Below, in pieces: positions 1-13,443 of a DNA stretch of 64,000 nucleotides. This stretch comes from Crotophaga sulcirostris (Eukaryota > Chordata > Aves > Cuculiformes > Crotophagidae), in assembly GCA_013397455.1 (NCBI GenBank), contig VYZB01000030.1, positions 715,241 through 779,240 on the forward strand, given 5' to 3'. The notes below the pieces were generated by a model. That model did no database searches and was not told the origin of the DNA. It saw only the letters and a program-made list of their open reading frames with translations. The first letter of the stretch is position 1; every line of letters starts with the position of its first letter. The translations under genes and the position numbers were made by a program.

Positions 1-1828
1 TATATTTTTTCTCGAGTGGAGACATTTTTCATTTGAAGCAAGTTGCAAGTTTCTGGACAAGGATTGTGAAGGGGTAGTTGTTTCTTAACCAACAAGTTGT
101 CGGGGTTTATTAATCCACATTCTGTGACTTTGTTATCCCAGCAAGTCATATAAAGGAATTGGGATTAGTAGAGATTTTTTTTTGCTGACCTCTGTAATTG
201 GTAGTGCTCCAGTGTCCTTTATGGGGTTTCACATGAGCTGGAGCTTGGAACTGGAAAAAAGCGATTTTTTAATGTTTTTTGGTTTTTTAGAGAGTGTGCT
301 GTACCAGTTCTGTTGCAGATGACCAGATAGGGTCTTGATAAAGGGATTAGAAATGCTGTGCCTCAGTGGGACAGTTGGTCGCTGTGGTGTTCCCTGTAAT
401 CTTCATCAGCCATAAAACTTTAGGTACTCATGGAGATATGCGATGCAGTAGAAATATGTGAAGCATGTAGCTTCAGAGCTGAGTTTAGACAGTTGGTCTG
501 AGATCCATGAATGTCTTGTGTCCTGGGAGTTTTGGCTAATGTAATCTAATCGGTTTTAAAGGGCCAAGATACATTATTTCTGTTTGTGAGGACCCTTTTC
601 AGCATAAAGTCAGTCTGTCGCCAGGTGTGTTTTTCATGTTTTGCATGCCCTTGCTGAGCTGCTGTGGATTTGCGAAGGTGAACCAACTTCCACATAGTTC
701 CTTAAAGGTCAGGCACTAATGATTCATTTATTACTGTTTTGAGGAGGTGTATTTTTACCTCAACAGTGGATACCTCAGCAGTGGGAGGAAATTGATGTTA
801 ACCTCATAACATCCATGCCTCTGCGTAGAAGCTGCTACTTTCTCTACTAGAGGGGCATTTGCTCAGAAGGCACTCGTACTTTGGGCCATTCTGGGCCAGA
901 CTGTCACTTTCCATGGTGTCAATATCTTTAGACACTTCTTGGTTTGTTTGTTTTTTTTTTTTTTCTTGGAACCCTGATAGCAGGGTAAGAGTTTGTTAGG
1001 AAAGGTGATGATCATCTGGGCATGTGTTGTCCCTTGGCACGAGTCCAAGCGTGTACCTATCTTCCGTGTTCATGGGTTGAGCCTAATACGTCTCCTGTCT
1101 GTCCTTCCAGCACTGCCCAGTGCTGGGCAGACAGGCTAGCCTGGGGCTGTTGCTGGAAGGGCACGGATGTTGAGTTCTGCAAGGCAGACAGGTTTGGTAA
1201 GCAGCCTGAATGATGAGTCTCCTGCAGATAGTGTGGATGCACCGCGTTGCATGACAACGTTCCAGCCTGCATCTCTTGCCTGGCTCCAACAGCCAAGGAA
1301 TGGTGGGCATAGACTACGAGGTGAGGAGTAACAGGGTCCAACTAGGGACTGCAGCCAGAAAGGCAAGAGCTTGATGTTCCTGATTTACAGCTTCGTAGCA
1401 TCAAAGGAGGAGAACACAGTTAAGAAGTCAGAGCTTCTCATAGAAGTAGAGCTCTGCCAGGTACTGTCTGATGATGGATGTTTTTAAACACAGTCTATAT
1501 AGGGAGGCTTTGAGACTCAGGCTTATGCAGAACTTGTTGCTAATCTCTCAGCAGGATATACTCCTGAGTAAGCTGTGTTCTGGTCTAGGGTACGCTCCTG
1601 TGCTAAGAGGAGGATTAAGTACTGTTAAAGGAATCTGGTTATTCTATCCAAAGCATGAATTAAGACAACGGTCAATAAATTATACTAAAAGAGAAAAATG
1701 TTGGTAAGTTTGGTGGTGGTATGCACATGCTCCTGTGTTACAAAGGGAGTGGGTGCTTTTGTATAATTTTCTTCTTGCATAATAAGTTTTAATAGATAGC
1801 TAATTAATGAAAAAAATGTTAGTGAAAG
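1..1828. other. Unique non-coding sequence
   Basis: Only short overlapping frames on both strands (at most 94 codons) and the T14 tract at 951-964. The minus frames at 1057-1366 overlap one another in three phases, as stop-poor GC-richer DNA does. Nothing else seen. Confidence 0.6.
951..964. repeat. Poly(T) tract of 14 T
   Basis: A T14 run following 'ggtttgtttg'. It could be the complement of a small retroposon tail, but nothing recognisable adjoins it. Confidence 0.9.
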
Positions 1829-1872
1829 TTGTTGTGTGTGCTGTACATATTTCTTTTCCTCTCTGTTTCCAG

Positions 1873-2159
1873 ACACCAGCATATGAGTTTTCTGTGCCTG
1901 ATGTTTGATGGTGATACACTCGCCTGTGATACAGTCCTTGAAGCAGCTTGGAAGCTTTTCTGCTTATTACTGTGGCTGGTTATCTCTGCAATCTACTTGA
2001 GTGCTATTAAATGTTATTTCTATAGGGGTTCCCCACACCAATGATAAATAGCCTGAAGTAAACTAAATTGCGTAGCTGATTAGTATGGAGGAACTATTTG
2101 GTTTTGGTTTTGCTCTACTGGTAGAAGGCTGTGCTAGTTCAGGAGGCCATAAAAATAAA
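1873..2159 (+). other. Candidate 3' terminal exon with poly(A) signal
   Basis: A very good acceptor (ttcttttcctctctgtttccag) is followed by an open frame of 56 codons (HQHMSFLCLMFDGDTLACDT onward) that contains a hydrophobic stretch LFCLLLWLVISAIYLSAIKC and stops at 2042-2044. AATAAA lies at 2154-2159, about 110 bases past the stop. This order fits a terminal exon or a non-coding RNA exon, but AATAAA is common in AT-rich DNA and the peptide matches nothing I know. Confidence 0.17.
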
Positions 2160-2165
2160 ATATGC

Positions 2166-5100
2166 CTTCCCTGAGTAACCGTGACCCTGTATTTTACCAG
2201 CCTCCTGGACAGGGAGTTTGCAGTTTGTGTGGTTTCATGTCAGAGGACAATGTAAGCAGCATCCTGTTTGCAGGCACACACAAGGCTGGAAGCAGAAAGC
2301 TGGGGTGGGAAGCACCTTGCAGCCTGCAGCTTCTGATTAGTGGGTGCTGCTCTATGCCAAGTGCTCCTGTGTTTGCTTGCATTGATCACCTGTAGGACAG
2401 ATAAAGGTAATGAGTGGCTTTCTGAAGCAGCTGATAGGTTTGGGTGTAGATACAGTTCTGCTTTGCTACAGTGGGGTTTGCCACGGGGGATATAATCCAG
2501 TTGGAAGCCTGGATCAGAGCTGGCATGTACCACCTGAACAGTCACTCCCAGGAAGCACTGCACTTTTTCCAAATCAAAACTTGTTGTTTACAGTGTTAGA
2601 TAAAAAGCGATTTTTATGAATAGCTTAGTCATGTTTCACTTTTTTCTCCTCTAAAACAGCTGTCAACAATCTTGCTGTGGGGAGGGAGTCAGCCACTCCT
2701 TGTACTTACTGAATAGTCGAACGCTTCAGTCATGGTGTTGCAGCCTGGCATTGCACTTCTTAGTTACTTTTGGCAAAAAAAGCTGTGGATGGGGCATAAT
2801 GTCTTCTATTTACTTATTAATTAAACCTGCCTTTCTGCCTTGCAAATGACCTTTATGCAGATATATAAGGCAAAGCACATCACTGGGAGTTAGCTGGTTA
2901 GTTACTTTGATTAGTGATAAGAAAATATGATGGCAGCGCTCCAGGGAAGACAGCTATGCCAGGAACTTGTTGCTGCTGTCAAGCTATATAGGTCTTTCTT
3001 GAAAAGACATATCTCTGTATTTTTGGCCCTTAGTCACAGAAACAGGGTGACTGCTCCGTTGATGTCTACATGACATATTTGCTGTGATGCTGCAAATCCT
3101 GTAAACAGTCTCCTGCCCTTCCAGAGATGGCTGGTGGAAGCTTGCAATCAGTAAAAGCTTTTCAGTGTCATCCTGAACTCAGGTTGTAAGTTTGTGATCT
3201 CTCTTGTGCATCAGAGTAGGCATAAGCAGCCTCTTACAGTTCCACAGCTGGGCTGTGCTGGTGTTTGTGGGTCTGGTCAGTGAACCGGACTGGGAAATGG
3301 ATTCCAGTTCATGAATTTATTTTCTCCATACAATTCATACCTTTGATCAGTTCAGCAAAAAGGCTCATTCTTTACCTGGTTCTGTTACCTGACTTATGTC
3401 CCTTCGTGGTCTCATGAGCGGGTCTCATGCTTCCTCCAGGAGAAATGCTCCTGGAGCTACACCCTTGGAGGTACTTTGCAATTGGAAAGAAAGCACTTTA
3501 CTGTGGTGCCCGTCCCTGTTTTATAGCATGTGAAGATGACATGGGAGATAGATGTGTTTCTAAGATAGGCTAGTGAGTTAGAAGTCAAAGCATTTCCTTT
3601 TTAAGTTCCCCAAGACTGCAATTATTTCTATCTAGAGTGAAGATACATATTCTCTGCAAAAAATAAACCATGCCATTTTTGTAATCTTTATTTTCTTTAT
3701 AACCATTTTAGGCATGCTTCTAAATTGTTGAGGAACAGGGGAAGAAAGTGTAATCACAAATATTTTTAAGTAGTCAACAGTCCTTAAAAAGTGTGCAGTG
3801 TATACATACATTTATGAATTGCAAAAATGTAAGCTGTAATTCTTTTGTAGCTGAAATTTATCGCATGTTGTGACATGATCAGGCAGTATAACAGGACTAT
3901 TTTGTATATGTTTTAGCCCCCCCCAAAAAATCTGATTCTGAAGAGTTTGTTGGATGATTTTTATTATAAGTGAGAAAAAGCTGAATTCCTTGCTGGGATA
4001 GCAATGTAGTTCTCACAGTCCAAATGCTGAACTGTAGCGAAGGCGCATTGGGAGCTTCCCAAATATCGTGCATGGGATTGGAGTAAGCATAAAGAAAAAA
4101 CACCCCTGAAACTACTGTCAGCACCTCCTGCAGCAGTTGTATTGAGGGCTTGAAATACAGTATATTCCAAGGCTGTTTTGTGTGTGAGGTTCGATTTAGG
4201 TCCCTCTGGGCAGCCTCCTATGGGGTTTCTTACTGCTGGTGATGGGGCCCTTGTGGCCTTCCACAGTTCAGAGAGGACCTTGATGTTGACTTTGACTGCA
4301 GCATCCAGAACGGTGCTTTTTCAACACATTAACCTGTAATTCTGTAGCAGGGTGTCATTTGACAAAGTCAGCCCTCCTTGACCACTTGGGTTTTCTTTTG
4401 AATCTTTCCATTTCATAAGGACCAGGAATTCACCTTTTTATTTCTTTCACCATTTCTATGACCCGACTACATAACTTGTTCATAATAATTTATTTTCTCA
4501 TCTATATGCTCTTGTCTTTCCAAAACTAGTGCTAGTTTCTGAATCAGTAGATGTGGTAATTAGATGGTCACAGTTTTCCCATATGGTTAATAATTGCAGG
4601 AAATATTTTTTATTTCCTTGGAAATCGTGGGATAGTGACTGATTGCTTGCATCAGTGAGTTGGATCCTTGTAGTTGCTCTTCCGAGACACCATTTAAAAA
4701 GTATGAGCACATGTAGTTGCATCTGATCCATTGCATGTTAATTTCAAGCACTTGTGATATTTTCTAACCAGCTATACAAAATATTTAGCATTTGCCAGAG
4801 TAATTTCCAACAACTTGCAATCTTTGTTGGCATATTTTTCTGATTTCATTCACGTGATTTGTCTACCTCTCACAGATGTCATTACCCTTTAGTCTTTTTG
4901 CTGAACTGTTTTTAACTTAATTTTACATTTGCAAAATACGCAGTAAGAGGTTGTTAAATGCGAGATGTCATTTACAGTGTGACAACACGACTGAAATTTA
5001 ACCTGATCCAGTGTAAAAGGAAGGATTTAAGAATTTTCTTCTGTAGCAGCTATTTTAGGTTTTATTTCTGAGTGGGAGGGAAAATAAGTGATAAATTACT

Positions 5101-8100
5101 TAAATAAGAGGCTGGATTTTGGTGAGACTTATTCTCTGTGAGCATGATTTAGGGTGCTCACCTTAAAGCAGAAGGGTGTATGTCATTTGCTGATGCTTAA
5201 AAGTTTTTGTTGAAACTGCCCAATGTGTCATGTTTACTTTCTGTCATCCATGACTAATGCAAATTGGAGAAGTAAGTTATAATATAACCTGTGACGTAGC
5301 TTCGTGTAAGTTGTATCTGAGGTTTCTGGCAAAGCAACTTGGGAAAGCAAATTTCTTTCCTAATGTGTCTCGGCCCCCAGTGGTGTAAGTGCTCTGTTAG
5401 TCTGAATCCTGCAGTTAATAAAACCATTACAAGCAAGGATTTTGGCATGGAACAGCTGTTCTAAATCGGACTGGCTTCAGATGCAAACTACTGACTCACC
5501 TTTCTTTTTCCGTGGATTAACACACCTGGCGTGTGTCATGCACGGATGCTGGCTGACTTGTCATGTTCTTGCAGGTATCCCTGTTTTCAGCACAAGGAAG
5601 ACTGAAGTAGGGGTGTGAACCTGCACAGCAATCACCTACAGGAGATACCTCCTGATGGAAGTTGATGCTGAGGATGGGTTTGTCCAAAGACTCCTTTTGC
5701 CGTGTTCCTGATGCTGGGCTGCAGGAGGGATGATGCTCTGCTCCTGCCACGTTTTAGGGGAGTGCGGAGGTGCTGCTCCTGTGAAGTTCCTCCCTATGGT
5801 GCAATGATATGAAAAGCAGTGCTGGGTCAGGCCATGGTCTGTCCAGTCTTGTTTCCTGCCCCACAGCACTGGTGTGGGTCCCAGGGGAGGTGCAAGAGCA
5901 AGGCAAGTGCTGCTCACCTTCCTGCACTGCCTGGCAGCTTGTGAGTCGGGGCTGCGTCCACACCGTCCGTAGGCACAGTGGGGTTCAATACCAGGATGTG
6001 TGGCATGTTTGGCTTCCTGGCACGTGCTGCTCTCAAAACCTGGCTGAATCTTGGAGGCTACTGTGAATAGGAGGGGAAAACAGGGGATGCTGAGATGCAA
6101 GACCACTGAAGTGAATGAAAGTCTTGCTTGCTTTATACACTGATTTCCCTGCTGAGTTTCCTCTGGGATGCTGAAGGTCTTGGAACCATAATAGCGATTG
6201 CACAATGAACGCTCAGATGGAGGAAGCAGGTGCTAAAGGAAGAGGGGGAAATGATTTATTTTTTGGGGGGAAGGTAGACAGGATGGCCAGATTTGACGAC
6301 TATTGGCACAGGAGCTGGTGTACAGTGCAGCACTCTTTCTGATTGCCGAACCCACAAGTAGAGTGGCGGCAAAACTGGGACTTGCCCTTTTATTTTGAGT
6401 TAATATCACTTTGTGAGTCAACTGAGGAGTGAGGATTACGTGATGTACCTCCGACACTACGTGATGAATTTTGTTGTTCTTTTGTTCCCTGCTATCATAA
6501 ATCTTTTTACTGCAGCAACAAGGCTGCAGTCCTGATGGCACTGGGCATCTTAAAGTCTGTGCTTTGTACTTGGGGAGCACTGTTTTTTTCATTGTTCTAA
6601 TAACAAACTGGAGATGAATGAGTTTATGTGTGACCTAGATTAAAACAGTTTCTGTAGCCTGATCTGAAGGACATAGAGTTGGTGCAGAGGATGATTCTGG
6701 AGATAAAATGTGCTACGTAGCAGATGTGTTTGCATCTGTAGCTGAAAGACTACCCACCGAGGGAGTAACAGCACTTTGTTTCAGTGGGGTTTCCAGCCTC
6801 TGCAGGAGCTTCACTGGAACGTGGGAGTAATTTTTTCCATAGCTGAGTGTTTTACACCTGCTCCACCCATTTTTATGATGAGTGATCATCGTCTAAGAGT
6901 GCAGTGGAACACAAAAGGTGGTGAGCAAACCTTTCCTTGCATTAAATGTAAATGTTTATAGTTTCTCTTCTCCTAGCAGCTGCAAAGAACCTAGGTTGTC
7001 TCAGCTGAGTAGAGAAAAGAGAAGACTAAATCCCTTTTATATGCACTGTTGTAAAAGCAAGTTTTGTGTCATTCATGTTCATTTCACAAGGTCCAGGTGA
7101 CTCTTCACGCTTCTGTGTGATGCAAGACAAAACATTGCTGCAAATGTTTCTGTTAACTGCAGGTTTTTCTATGTTAAGTAGTGAGGTTGCCAACAGGAAA
7201 ATAAATGTTGTCTTTAGGGTCTCTTGTGGGAAGATGCTGGGGGTTACATTGGTATGTGCTGCATAGCTGTCTTGGTGGTTCCATGGAGTCCCACTGACCT
7301 GGGCACAAGAACGTGAATCTGCTTTGTGTAATGTGGGCTTGAGACTCTTCAGAACCTGGAGCTACTATTCTGTCCTGGCCAGGGCTACTACTTAATTTTT
7401 GACTGAGTCTTTTGGTAATGTAGCCTGAAGAAGACTGCATGTGGATTTGAGCACTTAACTAGGTTAAAAGTGCTTTTAACTAGGTTACAAGTATGTTCTT
7501 GAGTGGGTTTCTTGCTCATCTCCTCTGTAAGATGCTGGAGCGGAGTGGAGTAGGGTGGTGGGAGCCAATTTCTTGGCAGCTGTTTCACAGTTAAACAAGA
7601 ACCCTGCTCCCAATTCTCATGAGCCATGTATTAAGCTAGAAAAAGAACTAGCTTATTGCTTGAAGAGCTTACAAGCTAAAACAGTGGATAATAAATATGC
7701 TTGCATGGATGTTAAGAGGATTAATTGTTTGTGAAGTGCATTGAAAGTAGGAGCATTAAAGGAGTATTTAATTTGTTTCTCCCTCCTTCCAGTCAGATTA
7801 CAAGCAGCATTTGTCAAGGTGTATGAAATTCATGTGTCAGTCCCAAAATACAGAAAAAGTATGGGAATTTTGCGATGTACTTACGGGCAGTACCTGTAAG
7901 GTCGTAGAATGTTATCTCTTCAGATGTCATACCTGAAGAAGTAGTACCCTCCTAAATGTGATGTACGTCATTCTGGGTAGGAATTGGCTCTATTTAAACT
8001 GTGGAGTTTAGTGCTTAGACCTCCCTGGTTTTTCCTTTATCAGATTAGCTAGGATTTTGGCAGGACTTTGTGCTGCTTTTTCTTAGCCAATCGACTTGCG

Positions 8101-10317
8101 TGTCAGCGTTCAGTAACTTTCTTGCTTTATAATCTCAAAGTTCAGAAGTCATCGGGCTGTTTGAGACTAATAAGAGATCCCAGCAACAGCTTACAGTGGG
8201 TGTATAAAAGGAAAACACTTCAGTAAGTGGAAAGCAAGTTCTGAAATGAAAATTCAGAAAACTACTTGAGGAGGATGGAAGTCTTCTGGCAAAGAAAAAG
8301 CCTGAAAATGTGTCCATCTTCTTGAAACTATAACACGAGTGTGCTTTTTTAGCCTTTCTCTACTTGGTTGCTTGTGTGACCCGTTCTCCCTGCTGTGTCA
8401 ATTAATACTATGAGATGGCAGAGAAATGGTAATCACAAAGCTATTGTACTGATTGCCTTTTACAAAAAGGCTGAACATTTGAGATGCCAAAAAAATATAG
8501 AAGTTATCAAGTGAGTGTAAACTTGGAAAGTTTTTTAATGCTCTGTTTAGAGTCTTTTTTTTTCCTCTCTCCAGGAACTTAATTGTAAAATCTTTGCCAA
8601 TGTTTACTAAAAAAAAGTAGTCTCATCAGTGCTTCTACTGTTAATGAAAAAGAATAATACCATTTGCATAAATACCTTTGTTGAGCTTGTGATATTTCAC
8701 TGCCAAGAGACTCTTAGACCATTTTGGAGGAAGCATTCTTTAAGCTTTGTTTAATTTTGTCTTCAGGAATGCTACATCACTTGGTATTTGCAGTGAAGGA
8801 GATAAATTGTTTTCTTTGTAGGGATTGTTTTTACTCTTAGATAATGCTGGATCTGAGCCACTGGATAACTTCAGGATGGAGAATGAGACTTGGTTTAGCA
8901 TTTGGAAGTCAGAATGAGGAGTGTGATGCTCAGCAGAGCAGCATTTTGAACTCCTGCAAGTGAGATGTAAAACTCCATCTTGTTGGGATTGTGTCACTTC
9001 TGACCAGATTGGAAAAAAAAAAATTCCCGTGATGGACAGGAGAGAAAGAGCTGTTGGGATGCTGCTAGACAAGAGCCTAGGAGTAACAGGGAATCTGGGA
9101 ATACACCCAAGCTGAGGAATGCACCGAGGAGCTCTGGATGTTTTCCTTCCAGCCAGGGAGATTTGCGGGGTGGCGATGGCATGGACCACCCTGCATGTTG
9201 GGAACTAATTGTCACCTCTGCTTCTTGCTCAGCTTCAGTGTTAGCAAGCTAGTTCTCTTTCAGGAGCAGACACTTGGTTGTGTCCTGGGCAGTAAGCAGT
9301 GTACTGTGAAGATACAGGAGTAGTCCTCTCCTTGAAGTCAGCACACTTTAATTCACTGCTTAGTGCAGGATGCTAGACTCTAGCACTATGATGTGCCAGG
9401 TCCTGTGTGGTGTTGGTGTGATCAGTGTCCTTGTCTGCTATTTTGTTTGCCTCTTAGTTATCTGTGTTAACTCCCTGATATCTGTTATTCAGAAAATAAA
9501 TCTTGTCTGATACAAACACGTCTCCGTGTTGGATGTATATCCATCAGGCAGGAAATCGAATGAGTCGTGATCTATTCTTAATTTCTTGTGTTTCCTGTGG
9601 TTTTATTGTTTGTGTTACCACTCCTAATATTTACATACTTTTGAATGAGCTTTTCTTTTTTTGGAATATACTGCTTTGTTCAGATGCCTTGCAGAACAGG
9701 TTCTCCCACTTTTTTATTTCTAATAACCAAACAACTTTCTCAAAGGAGTAGAAGAAAAAAAGGAGGAAGATTACAGGAAACACCAAAGGGAGATATCTAA
9801 GAATAGAATTGTTTTTTGCAGATAATATGCTAAGACTCATTCTAAACTTGTGTCTACCCTTCCAAATGCCCTTGGGCTCTTTAAGAGCTTTGTAAAACTT
9901 CTTGCATATCAAATTACGTGCTTGTGGGTGCTTTATCTGAATAGCAGATGCATTTACAGTTGACATTTTAAATGCAAAGGTGCTTCTATGAAAGTGCCTG
10001 TAAGAACAAAGTTAAACTTCCCATTAAAACCCCAAAGAGCTAGCAGGGCAAGTCAGTGGACTCTGCAAAGTTAATTTTTAAAAGTACTGCTGGTGATTGT
10101 TGTCCAGCTATGCGTCTCTGGAAACTATGATGTAGTCTTTTTCTGTGAAGTACGGACGATTTCATGGTTATGTTCCCTGCCTTTCTTCAGGGTGTGGGGG
10201 AGTGATGGTGTGATGTTCTTCTGGAGATCTGTCCCTTGGTACACCAGCTGGCCTTCTTTTCTTTGGAAGTTGGGTTTCCTCTAATAATCCTTTAGGAACT
10301 GATTTGAAATTGACGAT
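2166..10317. other. Unique non-coding sequence
   Basis: No repeat or gene recognised. The longest frames (5636-6205 minus, 189 codons; 8740-9189 minus, 149 codons) have no domain, no biased codon pattern and no supporting splice structure. An A11 tract lies near 9011-9021. Confidence 0.6.
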
Positions 10318-10318
10318 N
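10318..10318. other. Ambiguous base (N)
   Basis: The only undetermined base in the window. It sits at the left edge of the (TTTA)n microsatellite, so it probably marks unresolved repeat length or a low-quality call there. Confidence 0.99.
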
Positions 10319-10321
10319 TAT

Positions 10322-10360
<39 letters not shown>

Positions 10361-10364
10361 TTTT
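10319..10364. repeat. (TTTA)n microsatellite
   Basis: About eleven near-perfect copies of a TTTA tetramer start directly after the N at 10318. The length is likely polymorphic and may be mis-assembled. Confidence 0.97.
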
Positions 10365-13300
10365 AGATAATGTGGTCTCCAAAGAAGTTGTGATCAGCCT
10401 TTATTTGTGTGTTTTACTGTTGTATGCTGATTTTCCAACTACCTTTCAAATATGTATTTCTTGTAAGAACCAAGGTGGCACTTTAGGACTACTTTCTTTT
10501 CTTTTAAATCTGATCTCCCTGCCTTGAAGTAAAACCTATTTGCAGGTTGATGAATAGTGGTTAGGAAGCCTGTCTGGTTCTGCAACAGGATCCATAAATA
10601 GCATTAGTGTCTGGTTTACTTCGGGAAGGAAGGTGTCCCGTTGTGGTGGTGGCAGGAGGGGAGCCTTGCACTCACTTGCAGTAAAATTTCTCTGGGCAAT
10701 GTTCACCAGCACAACACTTTAAAAAGAAACATGATACAGAGCGTGTAGCTTAAATATTTGAAGAACACAACCTCTTGAAAAGCTCAAGCAAGTAATGACT
10801 TTCATAGAAATGGCTTATATTGACCTTTTCTTTCCCTGTACACCTATGCTGTGGGCTCTGAAAGGACTTTGTGGATCCTAAAGCTGATGTGAAAAAATGC
10901 TTTCCCCATCATCCTTCCTATCTTCTACCACAGGGAGCACCTCAGGGCGGGCAGGCAGAGTGCATCATCGCATGTGGTCTGTATATAACGCTTCAGTGTG
11001 TTCAGGTGGATGGGACCGTGCTTGGAGTAGCTGTTCTAGTTGCCAGACTGGATCTGGCAACTAATTCTCAAACTTGTTGAGTCTCAGGATTGAGGTTTGG
11101 ATGGATGCCTCCAAAATGTGCCCTCCCAACTGTTTGTAAGGATGCTTTCAGGGCCAAGAGCACCAGGTTCGATCTTGGGAGCCTTTGGTTTGTGGCACAG
11201 TTACTGAAGGAGAAACTGTCCCCTGTGCTAGATAAAAAATATTGGTTTATTTTGGAAAAGGGAAGGAGAAAGTTGAGGTGGTTCAGGGACTGCACAGTTA
11301 ACCATCCCTGATGCCCCATAAGGAACATATGCGCACAACCTCTTGTAAAATGGCAATGGCAGGTAGTGAGCTCTAGGCCATCCTCTGAGCAGATGAGGCT
11401 CAGGATGCTGCTGTCTTGTTTGGGTGACAGTGGGCAAAATGAAATAAGGCAAAGTTTCATAACTGAAATAAACCAAGCTTTTCATTTTGTCCCCTTAACG
11501 AAGGTGATGGTGAAATGCTCCCCTGCTGCGCTGTCTTTTCCTTGTTTTAAACTGCTTGTGGCATGACTGTGACTGCATGTTGTGAAATGTAAATAATGCC
11601 AAGGTAGTGAACTCTGCAATCCCGGCTCCTTGGCAGTGTTTGTGAATGGAAACATCTGTCTGAGTCCTCTCTGGTTTGCTTCCCTCACACAACTCCCTGC
11701 TTTAAGCACAACTCAACACAGGGCCATACGTGCTGCCGAGTCCTGAAAACTCTCCATAATTCTTGCATATGCACACCAAACAAAATAGAAAAAAGTCTAG
11801 AGGCTAAAATCTATAGTTACTTTTTCCCCTCTCTTTGTGAGGATTTTAGTGCAAATCATTAAAATGCCTGGTGTTCTTGTGCCAGCCAGTGACTGCAAGA
11901 CCCGACACAGGATAGACCTGATCCTGTGCTCTTGGCAGAGTCTGGCTCTCCTCCCAGTGCATCTCACTTGGATTTCACTCTCACATCCCAGCCCTCACTT
12001 GGCAAATACGTAAATATTCCCTGTCTCTCCTATTCAGATTATACAAATAGACTCTGGCGGGGTGTAAGCTTCACTTGAAAGGATGTGTTGGTTTACAGGC
12101 TTGGAGATGGATGATAAGACTTTAACTGCTTTTACATGAAACTGCCTCTTAAACAGGAGTGGAGTGAAAGCGAAGGGAATGACGTGAAAATGCAATACTG
12201 AGTGCAGAAAGGAGGATGGGAAACCACCCAGATAATCACTCGGTGTTTTTGCTTGAGCTTGAGTGGGAAATCTCGGTGGCTTTTTACTAAGTAGGCATTT
12301 ACAAAAAAAAACCCAAACAAAAACCCAAACAAAACCCAAAGCCTAAGAAACCATGCAAATAATGCAGGAAATACGTAATGAATGTTTCATGATTGGGAGA
12401 GATAGTAACCAGGACTTCAGAGCTTTAAGTTGGCTGCAGGGTGTAAATGCTGCTTGTGTTGACATGGATGAGTGTTGTGTACCGGTAGCATTGACTATTT
12501 TGACTCGAATGCAGACTTTGTAAACTTCAGACAAGGATTTAAAATCTTTTTCATTTAAACTAGAAAAATGGTTATGAATTTTGTCACATTAGTGGAACTC
12601 TAAATTGAGGTGTTGTCTTTATAAGGTGTTTTCTTTTTATTCTTCTGCTTGCAATTTTAATCGTAACTTGAGAAAAATGGAGGGAAAAAAGGGAGGGAAG
12701 GGGATGCTTTTTTCCTTTAAAAAGGTAGAAATGCCGATCACTTTCTTCTCCCACCACCTTGTGTACATGGTGAAAGAGAAATACGAACAGATCAAAAATC
12801 TTTCTAGTACATAACATCAGTTTAAAGTGAGACTGTATGGCCAGGCGTTGCAGTGTTAGGAATACATTAGGTGAATTAAAACAACTGACTGTCGTGCATT
12901 TACGGCAAAGCTTTTGCAAGTTTTTAAAGCTTTCAGTGATTTTTTTCTTTTGCTGTCAACATATGAAAAATGATTTCTCTAAGAAACCTTAGCTATGCTA
13001 GCCAGGGAATAATTCTGCATACGTTGTACCCAGTTCCATAAAAAGTGGGTTATTCTTAACTTAAATTACATACTCAGAATTAACTAAGATTAAAATTACA
13101 GTGAAGACAGGCTAATAAGGCTTTAACTCTGCTTAGGAATTTTACTTAAAACCTACATTGGAACCTGGAGTTGAATTTGAGCTGCCAGTTCAGTTGAAGT
13201 GTGTAAAATGCCTCCCTGTCTCGATTGGCGTAAGCTGATGCAGAGTTTTAACTGAATTATTTTCTTTCTCCTCTTCATTGGACAGATTTGTGAAGTATTA

Positions 13301-13397
13301 TTCTAGTGATTTCGTTTTCCCCTCTGAGTCATTCCAAAAGCTAACACAAAGCATCATTGTATAATGGAGGCCGGGTGTGCTTCTGTTTTTTCTCTAG
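10365..13397. other. Unique non-coding sequence
   Basis: Overlapping short frames on both strands at 10.9-11.7 kb mark a GC-richer patch, and the A/C-rich tract lies at 12301-12341. No gene or mobile element recognised. Confidence 0.6.
12301..12341 (+). repeat. A/C-rich low-complexity tract
   Basis: A short run of (aaaaaccc)-like units, similar in style to the tract at 49673-49768 and to the one near 16588-16625. Confidence 0.85.
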
Positions 13398-13443
13398 TGT
13401 CTCTTCAGGATTCCCAGTCTCTAAATAATTACTCAAGGCAAAG
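13398..13443 (+). other. Candidate exon (46 nt)
   Basis: Acceptor cttctgttttttctctag, donor AAAG then gtacac (weak beyond GT). Two frames contain stops; the third, starting two bases in, is open and reads SLQDSQSLNNYSRQ. The donor is the weak point. Confidence 0.15.

Noticed and set aside
3278..3288. 11-base match to the core of miR-128 (CAGTGAACCGG)
   Set aside because: The rest of the mature sequence does not match and the flanks do not form the expected hairpin.
5636..6205. 189-codon minus-strand frame, second longest in the window
   Set aside because: No domain or signal seen, other frames in the same stretch are also stop-poor, and a frame of this size is expected about once by chance in 64 kb.
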